Positions 1 through 12,229 of a stretch of DNA of 64,000 bases are shown here, one piece after another. Under the pieces are notes generated by a model. The model was not told where the DNA came from. It did no database searches and saw only the letters and a list, made by a program, of their open reading frames with translations. The position numbers and the translations under genes were made by a program. The stretch comes from Pezicula radicicola (taxonomy: Eukaryota > Ascomycota > Leotiomycetes > Helotiales > Dermateaceae). The DNA is taken from positions 177,956 through 241,955 of the forward strand of contig PDUO01000011.1 of the NCBI GenBank assembly GCA_003008705.1. Direction: 5' to 3'. Position 1 is the stretch's first letter. The number at the start of each line of letters is the position of its first letter.

Positions 1-156
1 TTGCCCTTTCAAATTATCCATTGGACTAGAAAATACCTTTCCTTTTTATGCCCATTCCAATCACCAATTCAGATGTCATGGCATGGATATCGAGTACAAC
101 CACACAATCCCAACCTGTAATATTATCAATTTGAAAGGCGACATCTTTTTTCCTGA

Positions 157-1329
157 GTGGTCCCCAAAGCCTTCCACATTCCTACAGTGTTAGCCATTAC
201 ACCATATGGCAAGAAGAAGCCATTTAATTTCAGCCAGGTCCTTGCCAGTCACGACTTCGGTGTGTCATCACAATATGGTGCTTTTGGGGGAAGCGATCCA
301 CTCCATTGGACCAAGCAGGGGTTTGCCTACGTCGTGGTCCATTCAAGAGGGAGCTACACTTTTGAAGGGGAAAAAGCAAACTTCGTAAGCAAGCTTGATG
401 GTCTCGATGCCTTTGATGTGATGGAGTATCTTAGCTGCGAACTCTGAGGCCAAATACTTAAACCTTCACCCGTACGTATTTTCAAGCCAGTGAATGTTGA
501 ACATGACTCGCTGTCTAATTACCTCCGAATAGGTACCTGAAGCCGGAATGGCAAATCGCAGCCGAATCATTAGAGCGCCAGACAGCTTTCTTCAACCTCT
601 CACTTCGCAGCCTAAAGTTAGAACTTGCCAATCAGACCATACTAGCTGGCGCAGTGAGCACGAATGGCCGTTATCTCTTACAATAAGAACCAAGTATCAT
701 CTATGTCTAGATGGACTACTCTGATGCTCAACAACAAAATTACCAAAGGAAGCCAAATCAACTATTTAAGAAGCACAATCTGGCTCTACTTCCTGGGAAT
801 TAACTTTCTGTCAACCAGCTGAAATAACAGGTACCCCACGCCTACACCTTCTCTTCTCGAAAGCGTCACAAATAGACGCAGACGCAGATATTTTCGTGGT
901 ACTACAGAAACTAGATCACGACCGTCGAATTATAAATTCTCCCTACCAAAGCTTAATTAACAATGGAGAGGTAGCAGGGGCTGGTTACGGGCTTCTAGAC
1001 GCAAATTATATTCATATCCATTCGGCGACGAGGTATCCCACACTTTCCTTGAAGCTGATGTGCAATATCTGAAACCTCATGAAACCTAGCGTCTTGACAT
1101 TGGTATTCAGCCTACTGGTATAGTTTTTCGTAGGGCCGAGGGCTTGAGGTTAGTTGTTTTAGACCATGACTTTCGTCAATATAGATATACTGGTACGGGA
1201 TGCAACAAGGATCCTATTGCCGAACATGAAATTTGGCCGAATCAAAGTTACCTTGAATTGCCTATCATTCCAAGAGTGCATTCAGACCAGTCTTTAGTCT
1301 GTGGGGAGGCTGAGGCAGCAATGCATTGA
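157..1329 (+). pseudogene. Decayed CocE/NonD-family (X-Pro dipeptidyl-peptidase-like) hydrolase
   Basis: Two separated stretches look like the two ends of a CocE/NonD serine hydrolase. Positions 157-447 read LAITPYGKKKPF, then SDPLHWTKQGFAYVVVHSRG, then a Glu/Asp-rich DGLDAFDVMEYL segment; this is the usual order of the family's N-terminal alpha/beta-hydrolase part (PYGK, D-P-x-W-x-x-x-G-Y/F, RG, DGYDxIEW). Positions 1090-1329 read LDIGIQPTGIVFRRAEGLRL followed by VVLDHDF, the signature of the C-terminal jelly-roll domain. Between them the frame is broken repeatedly; for example a TAG at 1087-1089 lies directly before the LDIGIQPTG segment in its own frame. No initiator is convincing and the gene may begin left of the window. 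Live members of the family cleave acyl or prolyl substrates; this copy cannot make a full enzyme. The family is inferred from motif order. Confidence 0.55.
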
Positions 1330-4300
1330 TTTTCCAGCCTGCTGCTCTACCAAAGCCAGAGCCTTGGGTCTCATAGAAGTATTGTCTGAAAAGCAATACA
1401 CGATGGCAGCCTTATCACACGTCCTTGAAGTGATGGATTCCTTTCGCTAAGCAAACTACAGTATTTAGTTCCCCTTTAGCCTCGCTTGGCCCCTTCCACT
1501 ATGGGTCGGCGCACTGTAAAAAAAAAGTACTTCTTTTCTCTATCCCAGCCTTCACTATTTTCTATCTTACATCTCAGTATTCTAAGCATACCTCTATGAG
1601 CATCCAATCACCCATATTGACAACAAAGAGCGGGATGATAATAGAGCAAAGAGGAAAGCTTGTAGTAAAGCTCTCCGCTATCTGGCGAGAATATTTTCCT
1701 GTTCCTTTTTAGTGGGCTGAATTTCGTACAACTATGATCAGTGATGATGAAGCATGGAACATGGATCTCCCCACGTCTCCGAAAATTTCGTAGACGTGTG
1801 TGAGGACAAACTTCCTTGGCTGGTGCTGAGATCAAACTCGTCCCGAGCTCAAGCCCTTGAACTTGTGGTCTCAGGTGCCCATATAAAATCAAGACTGACC
1901 CAGGTCAGAAGCGTCTGGCACAAATCTTGATATATCAAACTTTAAATATGTTAACCCTTGTTTGTTCTTTAATAGCAATACTTGGGTTTGGAATGTACAC
2001 CACCGTACCATATGGTTTTTGGGACTTGAACTCGATCTGTAATGAAGAACCTGAGTGATGAGTTCCAGCCGCGTTGTAACGATGCGTGTCTGGATAGCAT
2101 TTAGGGATATACTGAGATCGTAACCGTCAGTTCGAAAGTAGCAGTTGGCTCGTCGGCTCTGGCACTTATTCTGGATCAGGGGTCCGGGTCAGCAATCCTT
2201 CCTCAGCTCAAACTTTGAATATACTTATTCAACCTTCATCACCCACTTGTGAAATCAGGCATTGAGAGATATTTTCTTCACTGGAAGGGTATGGACCACA
2301 AGGGTCCCGGATCTTTTTTTACCTGTATTTGCTGCATACGATCTATGATGATGATTCAAGATGACGAGCTCCTTCTTTATTGTACCGATACGTGAAGGTG
2401 CCGTCTCTCGACCGATACTGAGATCATTTTTAGAGTGCCCAAGGGCTCGCCGGTACTGTGAGACTAGGTTCTTGATCTGGGGTCCGAGTTAGTAGCTTTC
2501 CTCAGCTCAAACTTTAAATATGTATTGTCGGCCTTCATCACCCATAGGTGGAATCAGGTACTGAAGTAGATTTTCTTCACCGGAAGTGCACCACAAGGGC
2601 CTCGGACATTTACCTAATTTCCCTCCCACAATCTATGATGACATTCCCAGAGTCTCGAACTGATGACCATGGGTCGTCGAGTAGTCTTCTGTGTACTTCT
2701 GAGATTGGGAGAAGGAATCTGTAAAGTATAAGCCAGGCACAATCAAATGGATTTACGTAGAAGGCAACGGGAGCACAGCAACTCACTTGACTGTAGAAGC
2801 ATACTCGAACTCGTTGGTGCAGCACGCTTAGAAATATTGGGACCATGAGGTACTAAATAAGCTGGAAACAGGAAAAGAGGCACGCATCAGCGAAGATACA
2901 TCGAGGACGTGGTTCCTGTGAAAGCATGAAATGTTAGCAACTTGCATAGGCTTTGAAAAGCTATCGAGTTTTACTTCAGGTCTCCTTGTGCAGCAGAGTG
3001 CTTCTCTTTAAGCTTGGTAAGGGACGGACTACCTACCTATAAGGTACCTTCCGTAAAGCTTTTGGGAGGATGAATTGAAGTGTTCTGTTTGCCTCACTTG
3101 GAGACTCGTAAAGTGATGTGAGGGAGTGTGTGTATGTCATGATGAGAAGATTGAGAGTTGGATATGAATATCACAAAGAAGATATTATTCTGATGTTGTT
3201 GTTGTGATGTTGGAATGATATGGCGACGGAAGTGGGAGACAGAGATGGAGAGGACAGGGAAAGAGACTTGTTACAATAGCTCGCTATAGTTACTGTCATG
3301 GTTGGCAGGAGCCATGGTTGTTATCATTCGAGTGACATGACGAGGAGGAAGGTGTACTAGTAGTAACTTCCACATTTGAATATATTTCTCGTTCTGTCCG
3401 GAACATAGCACAGCGCAACTTCGATTTTTGGATTACGCAAATTAATTTCTCATCAGATCCCGCACAGTGCTTGAGTTATTGCACTAGATAATACTACTCT
3501 AATAATGAAGTCCAGAGTTTAGAATTGGCTGAGTCTCCATGTGTAATTTCACGCAAACCACTAACGAACGAACATGTAGTTCACTCAGATCCCAAAAGGC
3601 CGTTTCCTATCTCATACTTACTTCTCACAGCATCATTCTTGAACAACTCGCTTAATTATCTTTTGCACAGTACTCCACGAAACCTAGCTAAATGATTTCC
3701 ATTATCTATTTATGCTACTTATACCCTGAGATTATGTGACTTATGTAGAATCAAATAGGCAGTCACACTGTAGAAATATTACGGGTAGTTGAGGATACTG
3801 CTATACTGAGGCACTAATAGTAAATAGTAATTTGTCGTTTTAGTAACTATCTTTGGCACTAGTTTCTGCGACTCATTTTTTGGCGTTGGTTTTTGGCATT
3901 GGTTCTTTAATTAGCGACTATAATGGTGGTTGTGCTATGAGTTCAACTGCGGTAATTTACATATATGTGCACTCATGGCAGAAGATTTCGAATTTGGTAG
4001 TATAAGCAGATTTGTGGTGGGGAGTGTGATGACAGCTTCTCGCTTGTAAGCGACCAACTAATGACTACTTCGTATTGCAAACTAGTTTAAGTTCGACGGA
4101 GCAGTCGTTAAAACAAAAAGCGAATTTCTTTGGGAATATTTAGCTAAAGATTATAGAGATTTATCAGAGAGATGTATTGATCTGGGGTTTTACCACTCTT
4201 AAAAGCCATAATCACGACCGGATTTTCTATCGAGAGCATGCTAAGATGCACTTTGTGTCACCTGAATAATACTATATAGCAGTGAAAAAATTACTTGTGA

Positions 4301-5511
4301 GTAACAACTAGGAGTTTGTTTTTAAATAAAATCAAGTTTTTTTAACCAATTTTTGGCAACCACTACTGATTCCTGAGTTACGCTACAATTCCAGGTTTCC
4401 AATACATAGGAACTACGTGAGCTCTCGTTCAAAGTGAAAATGGAAAATTGAGTGAGAACTTGAATTGTCTGGTCTCAAAATCTATGGGAGGCTATTGGGC
4501 TTATATACACAAGAGTTAGGTATCGGGATAGGCGGAAATTACATACGTAATGTGGTCTTACTGAGGTTATAAATTTACGTGACTAGCGTGAGAATCAAGC
4601 ACCATTTGTGGCACCATGAACAGCCCCACAAAAAATGAGGATATATGACAAAATACGCAATTGTGGCTGGCAATCGCTACCATTGCTGAAAGAAATTATA
4701 TTATGAAGTTGGGGTAAGAAGGAAGACCTATTTAAAAGACTGTATATTGCCAAGGTTAACGGAATTGTAAGATTTCTCTATGTGTAATCCGGATTAATAG
4801 CTCGCTTAATTTCTTGATGTAGGAACTGCCTACATATTTCGTACCTATGTAACTTCGGGCTATACTTAATTTAGTCAATTAACTTAGATTTTCTAGAATA
4901 CTGCTATGAAGCACTGTATGATGAACTAGGTGCCTGATACATTATCTTCGAAGACGAGATATGTGGGAACAAATCGGCCTGGTAAATGTAATAACGTAGT
5001 CTGGGTCAATTTGACTTATCCCTTGTACGCTGGGCTATCTGGCTTAAAACATGAACGTCAAGAGATTCCAGACTCTTTGAATGCCAATGATTAGACCTGA
5101 ACTAGATTAGAGGTTAGGCTTTAGAGAATATATATTCTATAACCGTGAGAAGCACCCTCCTTCTCATCTTCCTCTTCGTCGTCTTATCTAATCTTCGCCA
5201 TTAAATAGGCTTGAACTAGCTTTGAATATGAACTCATTATAAATTGCCATAGTTGTAGTGAAGTATTTCGTACTACCTTTTTATGAAGCAACTCTGGTGA
5301 GTCTGGTCTGAGTGTGGATATAGAATTACTAGGGTGTGCATTTATGGTCAACCGCAACATATCCACTGCCCACAAGGCTGCAGGCTGTAGGCTACAGCAC
5401 CATAGAGAACTTACCACCACGCCCATTGACTCCACGATCGAGGCAATAGTCGCCTAACAAGTTGTCGATCCAAATCCTGATGTAGTATTACCGATCCTTG
5501 GTCCAGGCGGC
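1330..5511. other. Gene-poor AT-rich interval
   Basis: About 4.2 kb without a convincing gene. Short open frames at 1608-1892, 2610-2846 and 5184-5435 on the minus strand lack recognisable motifs, have no introns with matching frames and look like chance. The only structure I can support is the ~300-bp tandem repeat listed separately (1811-2640). Composition is AT-rich with many TA-rich words from 3400 to 5100, which would fit old transposon debris. The last ~100 bases before 5512 presumably hold the RAD17 promoter; no TATA box stands out. Confidence 0.5.
1811..2640. repeat. Degenerate tandem repeat, unit about 300 bp
   Basis: Blocks recur with an offset of about 291-299 bases. CTCAGCTCAAACTTTGAATA at 2202 matches CTCAGCTCAAACTTTAAATA at 2501; CCTTCATCACCCA recurs at about 2232 and 2532; TTTTCTTCAC, the CCACAAGGG word and ATCTATGATGA recur in the same order, and GATACTGAGATC upstream also recurs. 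A more worn third copy seems to lie at 1811-2042 (TGCTGAGATC, CAAACTTTAAATATG, GGACTTGAACTCGATCTGTAATGA). The copies differ by many substitutions and small indels, so the duplication is old. No protein is conserved across copies in any frame I read. Confidence 0.55.
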
Positions 5512-8241
5512 ATGGCGCCTCCAAGTAAACGTCGGAAGCGCAATGTCATCCCATCGTCACCCACCGACTCCGATGGTGATTATGGTGAACCAAGCACCAA
5601 GTCGAATGCGCAGATAATGGACCTTGTTTCGTCATCGCCGCCACCTGTACCGCAGACCGTGGACAAAACATCCAAGAAAGATTCGGTGCAGTTTACCACC
5701 GCATCTACAAAACCTCAGGCAAAAACCGCGAATCGTCCCCAGAACGCGGCTCCCATACGCCTCCCAAGTACTCGAGGAAGCAAAGCTGTTAGTAAGAGCG
5801 CAAGCAACAGCCCGGAAAAACGGAAACGCAGAGGCAAAGTAGAAGAGAAGGGCAAGAGTGGAGACATATTTACGTTTTTCACGAAGCAAGCTCAAAGGCA
5901 ACAGGCTGCGAGCAGTACCAACGGAAGCTCAGCACCAACGCGACCTTCTATACCAAGCTCAACAGCGTCCAAGCTTGAGGACTTCGATGGCATATCCGAT
6001 GGCGACGAAATTGATGACATTGTAGGAAATAAGGCACAACCGGCAAGTTTCATTGGGGATGTGGTCAGAAAGCGTGCGAGAGGAGCAGATATCCTAAAAA
6101 ATGGCGATGGAGACGCACCTAGTGCAAGCCAGAAATTTATAAAGAAGCCACGAACGTTAGAAGACAAGAAATCCGATGAAGATCTGAAGCCATGGGCCGA
6201 GCGCTTTGCCCCTTCGACTCTGGAAGACCTTGCGGTACACAAGAAAAAAGTGACAGACGTGCGAGCATGGCTTGAAGCAGTCACTGAAGGTCGGATGAGA
6301 CAACGCCTTCTGATATTGAAGGGAGGAGCAGGTACAGGGAAAACAACTACCGTCCAACTTATTGCGAAAGCAATGGACTGTGATGTGCTGGAATGGCGAA
6401 ATCCAGTTGGGTCGGTGGCTACGGCTGATGGATATCAATCTATGGCAGCACAATTTGAGGAATTCATGGGCCGCGGAGGGAAATTTGGCCAACTCGAAGT
6501 TTTCTCAGGGAATGAGACAGCATCTTTAAAACCGGAGGTCAAGCCACTGGATCGTCGGAAACGGCTGATCCTAGTGGAAGAATTTCCCAATACATTTACA
6601 CGCTCTTCGACCGCTTTACAATCATTTCGTTCTGCCATTATCCAATACCTTGCGGCAAACACGCCACCTCTATCTGTCATGTATAGTAACAACCAAAAGA
6701 AAGAGCCTGTTGTTCCTGTGGTAATGATAATATCTGAGACATTGCTCACTACAACTTCAGCCTCAGCAGATAGTTTTACAGCACACAGACTTCTTGGACC
6801 TGAGATACTTCAGCACCCAGGAGTCTTTAGTATTGAGTTCAACGCTATTGCTCCAACGTTCTTAGCAAAAGCCCTGGAAAAAATCGTCCAGAAAGAATCA
6901 AAGATATCGGGTAGGAGGAAAACTCCTGGTCCTCTTGTTCTGAAGAAGCTTGGTGAGATAGGTGATATCAGAAGTGCTATTGGCTCTCTCGAGTTTCTCT
7001 GCTTGAGAGGGGATACTGATGGCGACTGGGGCTCGAAGATTGCATTTAGCAAAGCTAAGAAAAGCAGTAAAGACAGTGTAGCATTGACGAAAATGGAAGA
7101 AGAAAGCCTAGAGTTGATCACTCGGCGAGAAGCAAGTCTTGGTATTTTTCATGCTGTGGGCAAAGTCGTCTATAACAAGCGTGATGAGGCGCCACCAGTA
7201 GTGTCTGCAAGAGATGTGGAAAAGCTACCAGAATTTATTTCACAGCATGCACGTCATAGAAGATCAGAAGTCGCTGTAGACGCACTTATAGATGAAACTG
7301 GTACCGATACGCAGACATTCATCTCCGCACTTCATGAGAACTACCTTCTATCATGCGATGCTTCTCCATCCTCGTTCGAATTTTCTTCTCTAGATCATGT
7401 CAATGGTTGCATTGATGCAATGTCTGACAGTGACCTTCTCTGCCCATCTTGGGACGGTTCTTTCAACTCAGGTGGTTTCGGCGGTGGGACAGGTGGACGG
7501 GGATCTGGTGGTGATATCCTTCGGCAGGACGAGATTAGCTTTCAGATAGCCGTCCGAGGTATTCTCTTCTCCCTCCCGTCTCCAGTCAAGCGAAAAGCGC
7601 CTGCGGCAACAGGACTCAGGACGGGAAGGCAGGGAGATGCATTCAAGATGTTTTACCCTACCAGTCTGAAGTTATGGAGGATGAAAGAGGAGATCGAGAG
7701 TACGATTGATCTCTGGGTAACGCGAATGATGAAAGGAGAAGTGTCAAATCTTGGTACGATTACAGCGGGAGCTGCCGCCTTCGCAAGACCGAAGACTGGG
7801 ACAGTTGAGTCTTGGAAGCACAGGAGTAACAATACCCACTCGAGTCCGAAGAAGGAAGTTGAGAAAGAGGCAGACATCAATCCTCTAATGTCAATTGGGA
7901 CATCAGCACGCAAAGAGATGTTACTTGAACGCCTTCCATACATGCTGCAGATAGCGCGTGCTCACAGATCATCATCTTCCACCCTCGCTGTAAGGGACAT
8001 GGAAAAGGTAACAATTTTCCGTGGTATTGGAGGCCCATCAGAAGAGTCCCCAGATGATGGTGATGATACTGTGGCTGTTGCAGAGGAATGGGCGACTGAT
8101 AAACCTGTTGAAGGTGTGTCACCGAAAAAGAACGGTAGAGCGCTAGTGATCCGTGGGGGAAGGGGTGTAGCAAATGGGCTAGCTTTACAACAACCAGAGC
8201 AAAAATTGGTGTTGAGTGATGATGATATCGAGGATGACTAA
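5512..8241 (+). CDS. rad17: Rad17/Rad24-type checkpoint clamp loader
   Basis: A single 909-aa open frame. Rad17 (Rad24 in budding yeast) replaces the large RFC subunit and loads the 9-1-1 clamp at damaged DNA for the ATR/Mec1 checkpoint in the nucleus. Residues 1-220 are a Ser/Lys-rich low-complexity tail with basic clusters. Then comes the conserved entry WAERFAPSTLEDLAVHKKKV (about 228-247), Walker A GGAGTGKTT (about 271-279), an EWRNPV box, and the Walker B-like ILVEEFPN (about 352-359). The phosphate-binding strand is followed by a typical LRGDTD/SAIGSLEF sensor region. The helical C-terminal domain ends with an acidic DDDIEDD tail. A GGFGGGTGGRGSGG insert near residue 660 is unusual. The ATG at 5512 is the first in frame and the length fits the family. 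No intron is needed. The family call is firm; details of the C-terminus are not. Confidence 0.9.
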   Translation: MAPPSKRRKRNVIPSSPTDSDGDYGEPSTKSNAQIMDLVSSSPPPVPQTVDKTSKKDSVQFTTASTKPQAKTANRPQNAAPIRLPSTRGSKAVSKSASNSPEKRKRRGKVEEKGKSGDIFTFFTKQAQRQQAASSTNGSSAPTRPSIPSSTASKLEDFDGISDGDEIDDIVGNKAQPASFIGDVVRKRARGADILKNGDGDAPSASQKFIKKPRTLEDKKSDEDLKPWAERFAPSTLEDLAVHKKKVTDVRAWLEAVTEGRMRQRLLILKGGAGTGKTTTVQLIAKAMDCDVLEWRNPVGSVATADGYQSMAAQFEEFMGRGGKFGQLEVFSGNETASLKPEVKPLDRRKRLILVEEFPNTFTRSSTALQSFRSAIIQYLAANTPPLSVMYSNNQKKEPVVPVVMIISETLLTTTSASADSFTAHRLLGPEILQHPGVFSIEFNAIAPTFLAKALEKIVQKESKISGRRKTPGPLVLKKLGEIGDIRSAIGSLEFLCLRGDTDGDWGSKIAFSKAKKSSKDSVALTKMEEESLELITRREASLGIFHAVGKVVYNKRDEAPPVVSARDVEKLPEFISQHARHRRSEVAVDALIDETGTDTQTFISALHENYLLSCDASPSSFEFSSLDHVNGCIDAMSDSDLLCPSWDGSFNSGGFGGGTGGRGSGGDILRQDEISFQIAVRGILFSLPSPVKRKAPAATGLRTGRQGDAFKMFYPTSLKLWRMKEEIESTIDLWVTRMMKGEVSNLGTITAGAAAFARPKTGTVESWKHRSNNTHSSPKKEVEKEADINPLMSIGTSARKEMLLERLPYMLQIARAHRSSSSTLAVRDMEKVTIFRGIGGPSEESPDDGDDTVAVAEEWATDKPVEGVSPKKNGRALVIRGGRGVANGLALQQPEQKLVLSDDDIEDD

Positions 8242-8485
8242 TCAGATGTGTATCAGCATGCTAGGAACGGATGTAAAAAAAACACTTGTAATTAGAACTG
8301 GGACCGGGGCAGTCATTCGGCGACAAATTGGCTGGTCGTGGAGCAAGGGGAAATTGCTTGCCTGGTTTAGTATTGGAGTTTTTGAAACGTTACTTCATAT
8401 ACATATTACTCATACAATCATAAGGCACCTAACGCCGTATGTTATACAATTTGATCGTACAATATCTCAACTTATATCAAGAATC

Positions 8486-9800
8486 TCAATCCATATCAAG
8501 GCTTGAGAATCCGGTCCATCCCTCAAAATCGTCGGCAAATTTTACCGCAGCGGCTAGGTATCGCTCGTGGACATCTCCCCACGTGAAGGCTGCTTCCTTC
8601 ATAGCACGAATTGCTTGAGACTTGTTAGCTCATGAAAACCTAGTTTGAGATCAATCTTGACTTACCTTTCACATAATGGGCATCTGTAGACCACGCCCCA
8701 TTGACCGCCTTATCCTCAACATATTTCCACGGCTGAGTTGGCTTCTCCTCAATATCATCATTGATCTTGGGCCTCAACTGGGAAATATATACCGCCAGCG
8801 TTAGCAACCACCATTGCCTTACTACTGAAACATGGAATTGACTTGGTATCATCGGAAGTAAAATTCGCACGGCGTGACTAGTCGTGAGAATATGTACCAT
8901 GAAGAAATCATAGGCATGTGTTCCTGGTTCCACAGTGCGAACCAGAAGTGCGACTGCTGCTTCTTGAGAATCGCAGAATTGTTTCTTTGGGTCTGTTATG
9001 CTCCAGGCGTTCCAATGCTCGAGGACTAGGTCTTCGTGGTTTTTGAAGAGTGGTTCAATATTTCTCGCTCCCTTGGATTCGAAGAGTCCGTCAAATCGTT
9101 TGTCCGATGATATTTTATGTAGGATTTCGAGGGGTGAGGTTGTCGAGTAGGCAGAGGGCTTGGTGTAGGAAGGCTCATCAATATATTTGTGGAGGAAGTT
9201 GTAAGCTGTCGAGGCCATGCCTAGGGCTTCCATGCCGAGTTCTCGACTCGAGAGTTCGTATGCGTAGCCCAAGTGTATTAAAGGGTGACCGAGTCCGCCT
9301 ATCAACCCATTTATCAACGGCTGTTTCCCACTGAATAAGTATTCCTCTGCCACTCTCTTCCAATCATACCCAAACTTCAAAGCTAATTCATCCTCATAGA
9401 AATCCACATACGCCCTCTGATACCTCTTATCACCCAAGAAATCCCTCCAATCTGAATCGCATATCTCAGCTGGCGAGTCTTCCCAGCCCTCGAGCTCTTT
9501 CGATTCCTCATCATAAATCTTGTGTAGTCGTTCCGTACTTGCGCCTAGCAGGTATGCAGAGCCAAGGAGATGTGGCATATGGTTGTGATATTGTAGATTG
9601 TGATATAATATCGAATGGTTTACGTGGTTTGCTCGCAGTAGATGCTTTAGCGTTCGAGGCCGCTTTTCTGGTGCTGTCTCGACATCGTGGATTTCGACTG
9701 ACGGTAAATCAATGGATTGGGTTGAGTAGATGGTGCTGCTGGTCAGATATTTGTAAACTCTGTCAACCACCGGCACCCATGCTATCATAGGGGCAGACAT
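8486..9800 (-). CDS. Questin oxidase-like protein (DUF4243, AflY/GedK family)
   Basis: Two exons on the minus strand: 9800-8666 and 8613-8486, joined across a 52-nt intron (8614-8665, donor GTAAGT, branch GCTAAC, acceptor AAG). The product is 420 aa, normal for questin oxidase-like proteins. Family marks are the His-rich opening HSILYHNLQYHNHMPHLLG (about residues 61-79), the GLGHPLIHLGYAYE segment and the C-terminal KFADDFEGWTGF. Characterised relatives act in aromatic polyketide pathways (Baeyer-Villiger-type ring opening of anthraquinones), but most genomic members lie outside clusters; here there is no polyketide synthase nearby, so no pathway can be assigned. The ATG at 9800 gives MSAPMIAWVP; an upstream in-frame TTG was ignored. 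It is transcribed divergently from the HECT_2 gene. Substrate unknown. Confidence 0.82.
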
Positions 9801-10221
9801 ATTGCGATCGATCAAGGCTGAAAGCTATACAAAAGTAGTATAAGAGCAACCTTGGTAACTTTGTTGGAGAACAATGGAACAAAGGAAGGGGGGAAAAAAA
9901 GAAAGTTGTTGGGAAGCTTGAGATCCATGAGCTGATCGTGGCTGATATCCACAATCCAAAATGCGGGGTAACAGGGATTCGCGGCGAAATGGTTAATGCG
10001 GCCCTAGTTTCCAGCAGCTTCTTTTCCATCGCAGGTCCCCTCGTCTCTCTTCCCAGAACACCACAACAACTGTCCTACCGACATCTTTGCAATCGTGCAT
10101 GCACCAATACTGGCATAGCCATCGTCACAGCAACGCAATGAAGTAAAAGGACAATAATATTGAAGGAGGACTGCAAGCAGGAGCAGGAGGAGCCAGAACA
10201 CTGCTACCGTGCCGTACCACC
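9801..10221. promoter_or_regulatory. Divergent intergenic region between the questin-oxidase-like and HECT_2 genes
   Basis: 421 bases between two start codons facing away from each other, so it must hold both promoters. It carries purine/pyrimidine-rich tracts near 9885-9905 and CT-rich stretches near 10020-10070. No defined factor site can be named from sequence alone. Confidence 0.4.
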
Positions 10222-12064
10222 ATGTCTTTTTCGATGCCTCTTATTTACGCGGAGCTTCTATCCAACATCCGCCAAATTTCTGTTATTGCAGCACTTAATA
10301 CACCATGTGACACAACCACCAAGGCAGAGCTGTCTAATAATGGCAGACAGTTTGCATTGCATCATGGTGGAATAGTGACCACTCTGAGTCTGCCTGGGCA
10401 AGTTGTTGCGAGCACTCCACTTCAGAAAGCTGCCATTGGAAGCAAGGAGCTTTCATGGAGACTGCCTATGGCTGGTCTGACTCATCGGCAAAATAATGCC
10501 GAAGACTATGGCCGTGAAGGGCCTTGGCCTGCAAAGACCATGAATGGAGACTCCGAGTTTTCTTGCCGAAACTGTGGTTCTGTGATCATTGGACAAGGGA
10601 CCATCAAGAGCTGGAAAGACTTGCCTAGTGATAATTGGGCAGAAATGATGGATTTCTGGCATTGTCACAAGCCATCTGATCACGAACATAACAGTTCAAA
10701 TGGGCAGGCAGATAGTTCTGAGTCTGTGAGCACCGAGAGGCTTGTTGCCAGCAAAGGCTACGGAGCCAATACCAAATTTGTAGCGCAAGCTGGAGTTGCA
10801 TTCGTTGACATTACAACCTTTCTCTTGTCAGAGACAGACACTACTGGCATTGAGCAAACGCCATCCAGTGTTGCCCAGTCCTCATCTTTTTCAGAAACAA
10901 ACCTCACTGGTAACAAGGTGAACCAAACTGCAATTGTAAACGTTTCGCCAGTTCCGCCAGAGACAGACCTCGCTAGTGCAAAGCAGCCATTTCCCGAGAT
11001 GACAGGCATTTCTGTTGAAACTAAGGTATGATATGTATTTTTTCCTAATACATCTGTCTGCTTCTCCACGGGTATCAAGAAGGCGGCCAAACTACTTCAA
11101 TAGCGTGGTCACCGATACAAATACCCCAAATTAACACTCTGTCATCAACCATTCTGCTCCGGCAGCAGTCTATCTTGCATACCCTTTTCTTCGGATTACG
11201 GGTTACTTGAATGACTGGAGGTTAACTGCCTCGGCATTTCACTCCGTATCTTCCTCAAGATCTTGGAAGGCCATGGGATTAGCACGAGGGACATGCAATC
11301 GCTGACGTGCATGGTGTTGCCCGCTTATTGGCGACCCGATCAGCGCAGCTCTCAATCATTAAGTTAGTTGAGTAGATCAAACCTACAACTTTTTACTAAT
11401 GGTTTCTCAGCCCGAAAGCTCGCGAAGTCGCTTTTGCACCACTTGTCGCCAGGAAATCGGGTATTACGATCCCCAGGCGGAAGGTGTAAAACTCTGGAAA
11501 TGGGCTTTGCAAAGATGCTTCCTAGATGACAAGTTGGATAAAGACAAAAAGAACGGCAGCGAGAAGCCGAGCTATTCATTCTTACAACCTTCCATATCGG
11601 TTATTATATCGTCTCTTGTCTCCGCGATCATCTCATCACAAGCATGTTCGCGTCTGGTTCTTTCATCCCAACCCTTACCATTGTCTTCGACGCCATTGAA
11701 TCTGGACCAAACAACAACGACACCCGCCACTAATTCACCATCATCATCGGACTCCATATGCTTGAACTTCTGGGTCCTTTTCCCATCCGTTAGATACTCA
11801 ACTACGAGGCTTTCCTCCGTACCAGATTACGGAACACTGAGAATTGGGGTGCCAGCAATGAAGGTTTTCTATAAGCAAGTTTCAACGGATGCAGCGAAAG
11901 CGCTAGCCGACGAACCAAATGTTGAGGAAGTCACGTTGCCAGCCAATGCTATGCTACAAATACGGAAGACTTTACGTGAGAGCTGTCTTGTGTTACCCGA
12001 GAGCGGCAGGAAGTTTCAAGGATGGGACGTAGGGCTGCTTGAACGACATGAGGAAGAGACCTAA
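10222..12064 (+). CDS. HECT_2-domain protein, UBE3D/Ipa1-like
   Basis: Two exons, 10222-11025 and 11411-12064, give 485 aa. The intron (11026-11410) has donor GTATGA, a TACTAAT branch word and acceptor TCTCAG; it joins in phase 0 but is long (385 nt) for this genome. HECT_2 proteins bind E2 ubiquitin-conjugating enzymes; the yeast member Ipa1 is needed for mRNA 3'-end processing and the human one is UBE3D. Visible marks: LSWRLPM, the zinc-type pairs CRNCG and WHCHKPSDHEH around a conserved W-x-D-L-P-S-x-x-W-x-E-M segment (about residues 113-158), GVAFVDITTFLL, then after the intron CTTCRQEIGYYD and VKLWKWAL, and near the end AMKVFYKQ. A Ser/Thr-rich spacer separates the halves. The ATG sits in ACCACCATG. 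The family call is good; E3 activity is not shown. Confidence 0.8.
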
Positions 12065-12229
12065 TTCCAATTTGATGCAACGTGTCAGATTTCATGAGAA
12101 GAAACGAAATGCCCAAATCAACCAGTTCATATTATTTAGTATCTGATGACTTAAGTATTTGCTATGGCCAATGAAAATAACGGCCATGTTTTAAGTTACA
12201 TACAGTGGAAGAAACGGTATTTTCGCCTT

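Noticed and set aside
5184..5435. 83-aa minus-strand open frame before RAD17
   Set aside because: No motif, and its position is expected to be promoter.
8216..8506. 96-aa open frame downstream of RAD17
   Set aside because: Shadow across the RAD17 stop and the questin-oxidase exon; low-complexity translation.
11026..11410. A hidden exon inside the long HECT_2 intron
   Set aside because: The flanking exons join in phase 0 with a perfect branch and acceptor, and no in-frame conserved segment was found between them.
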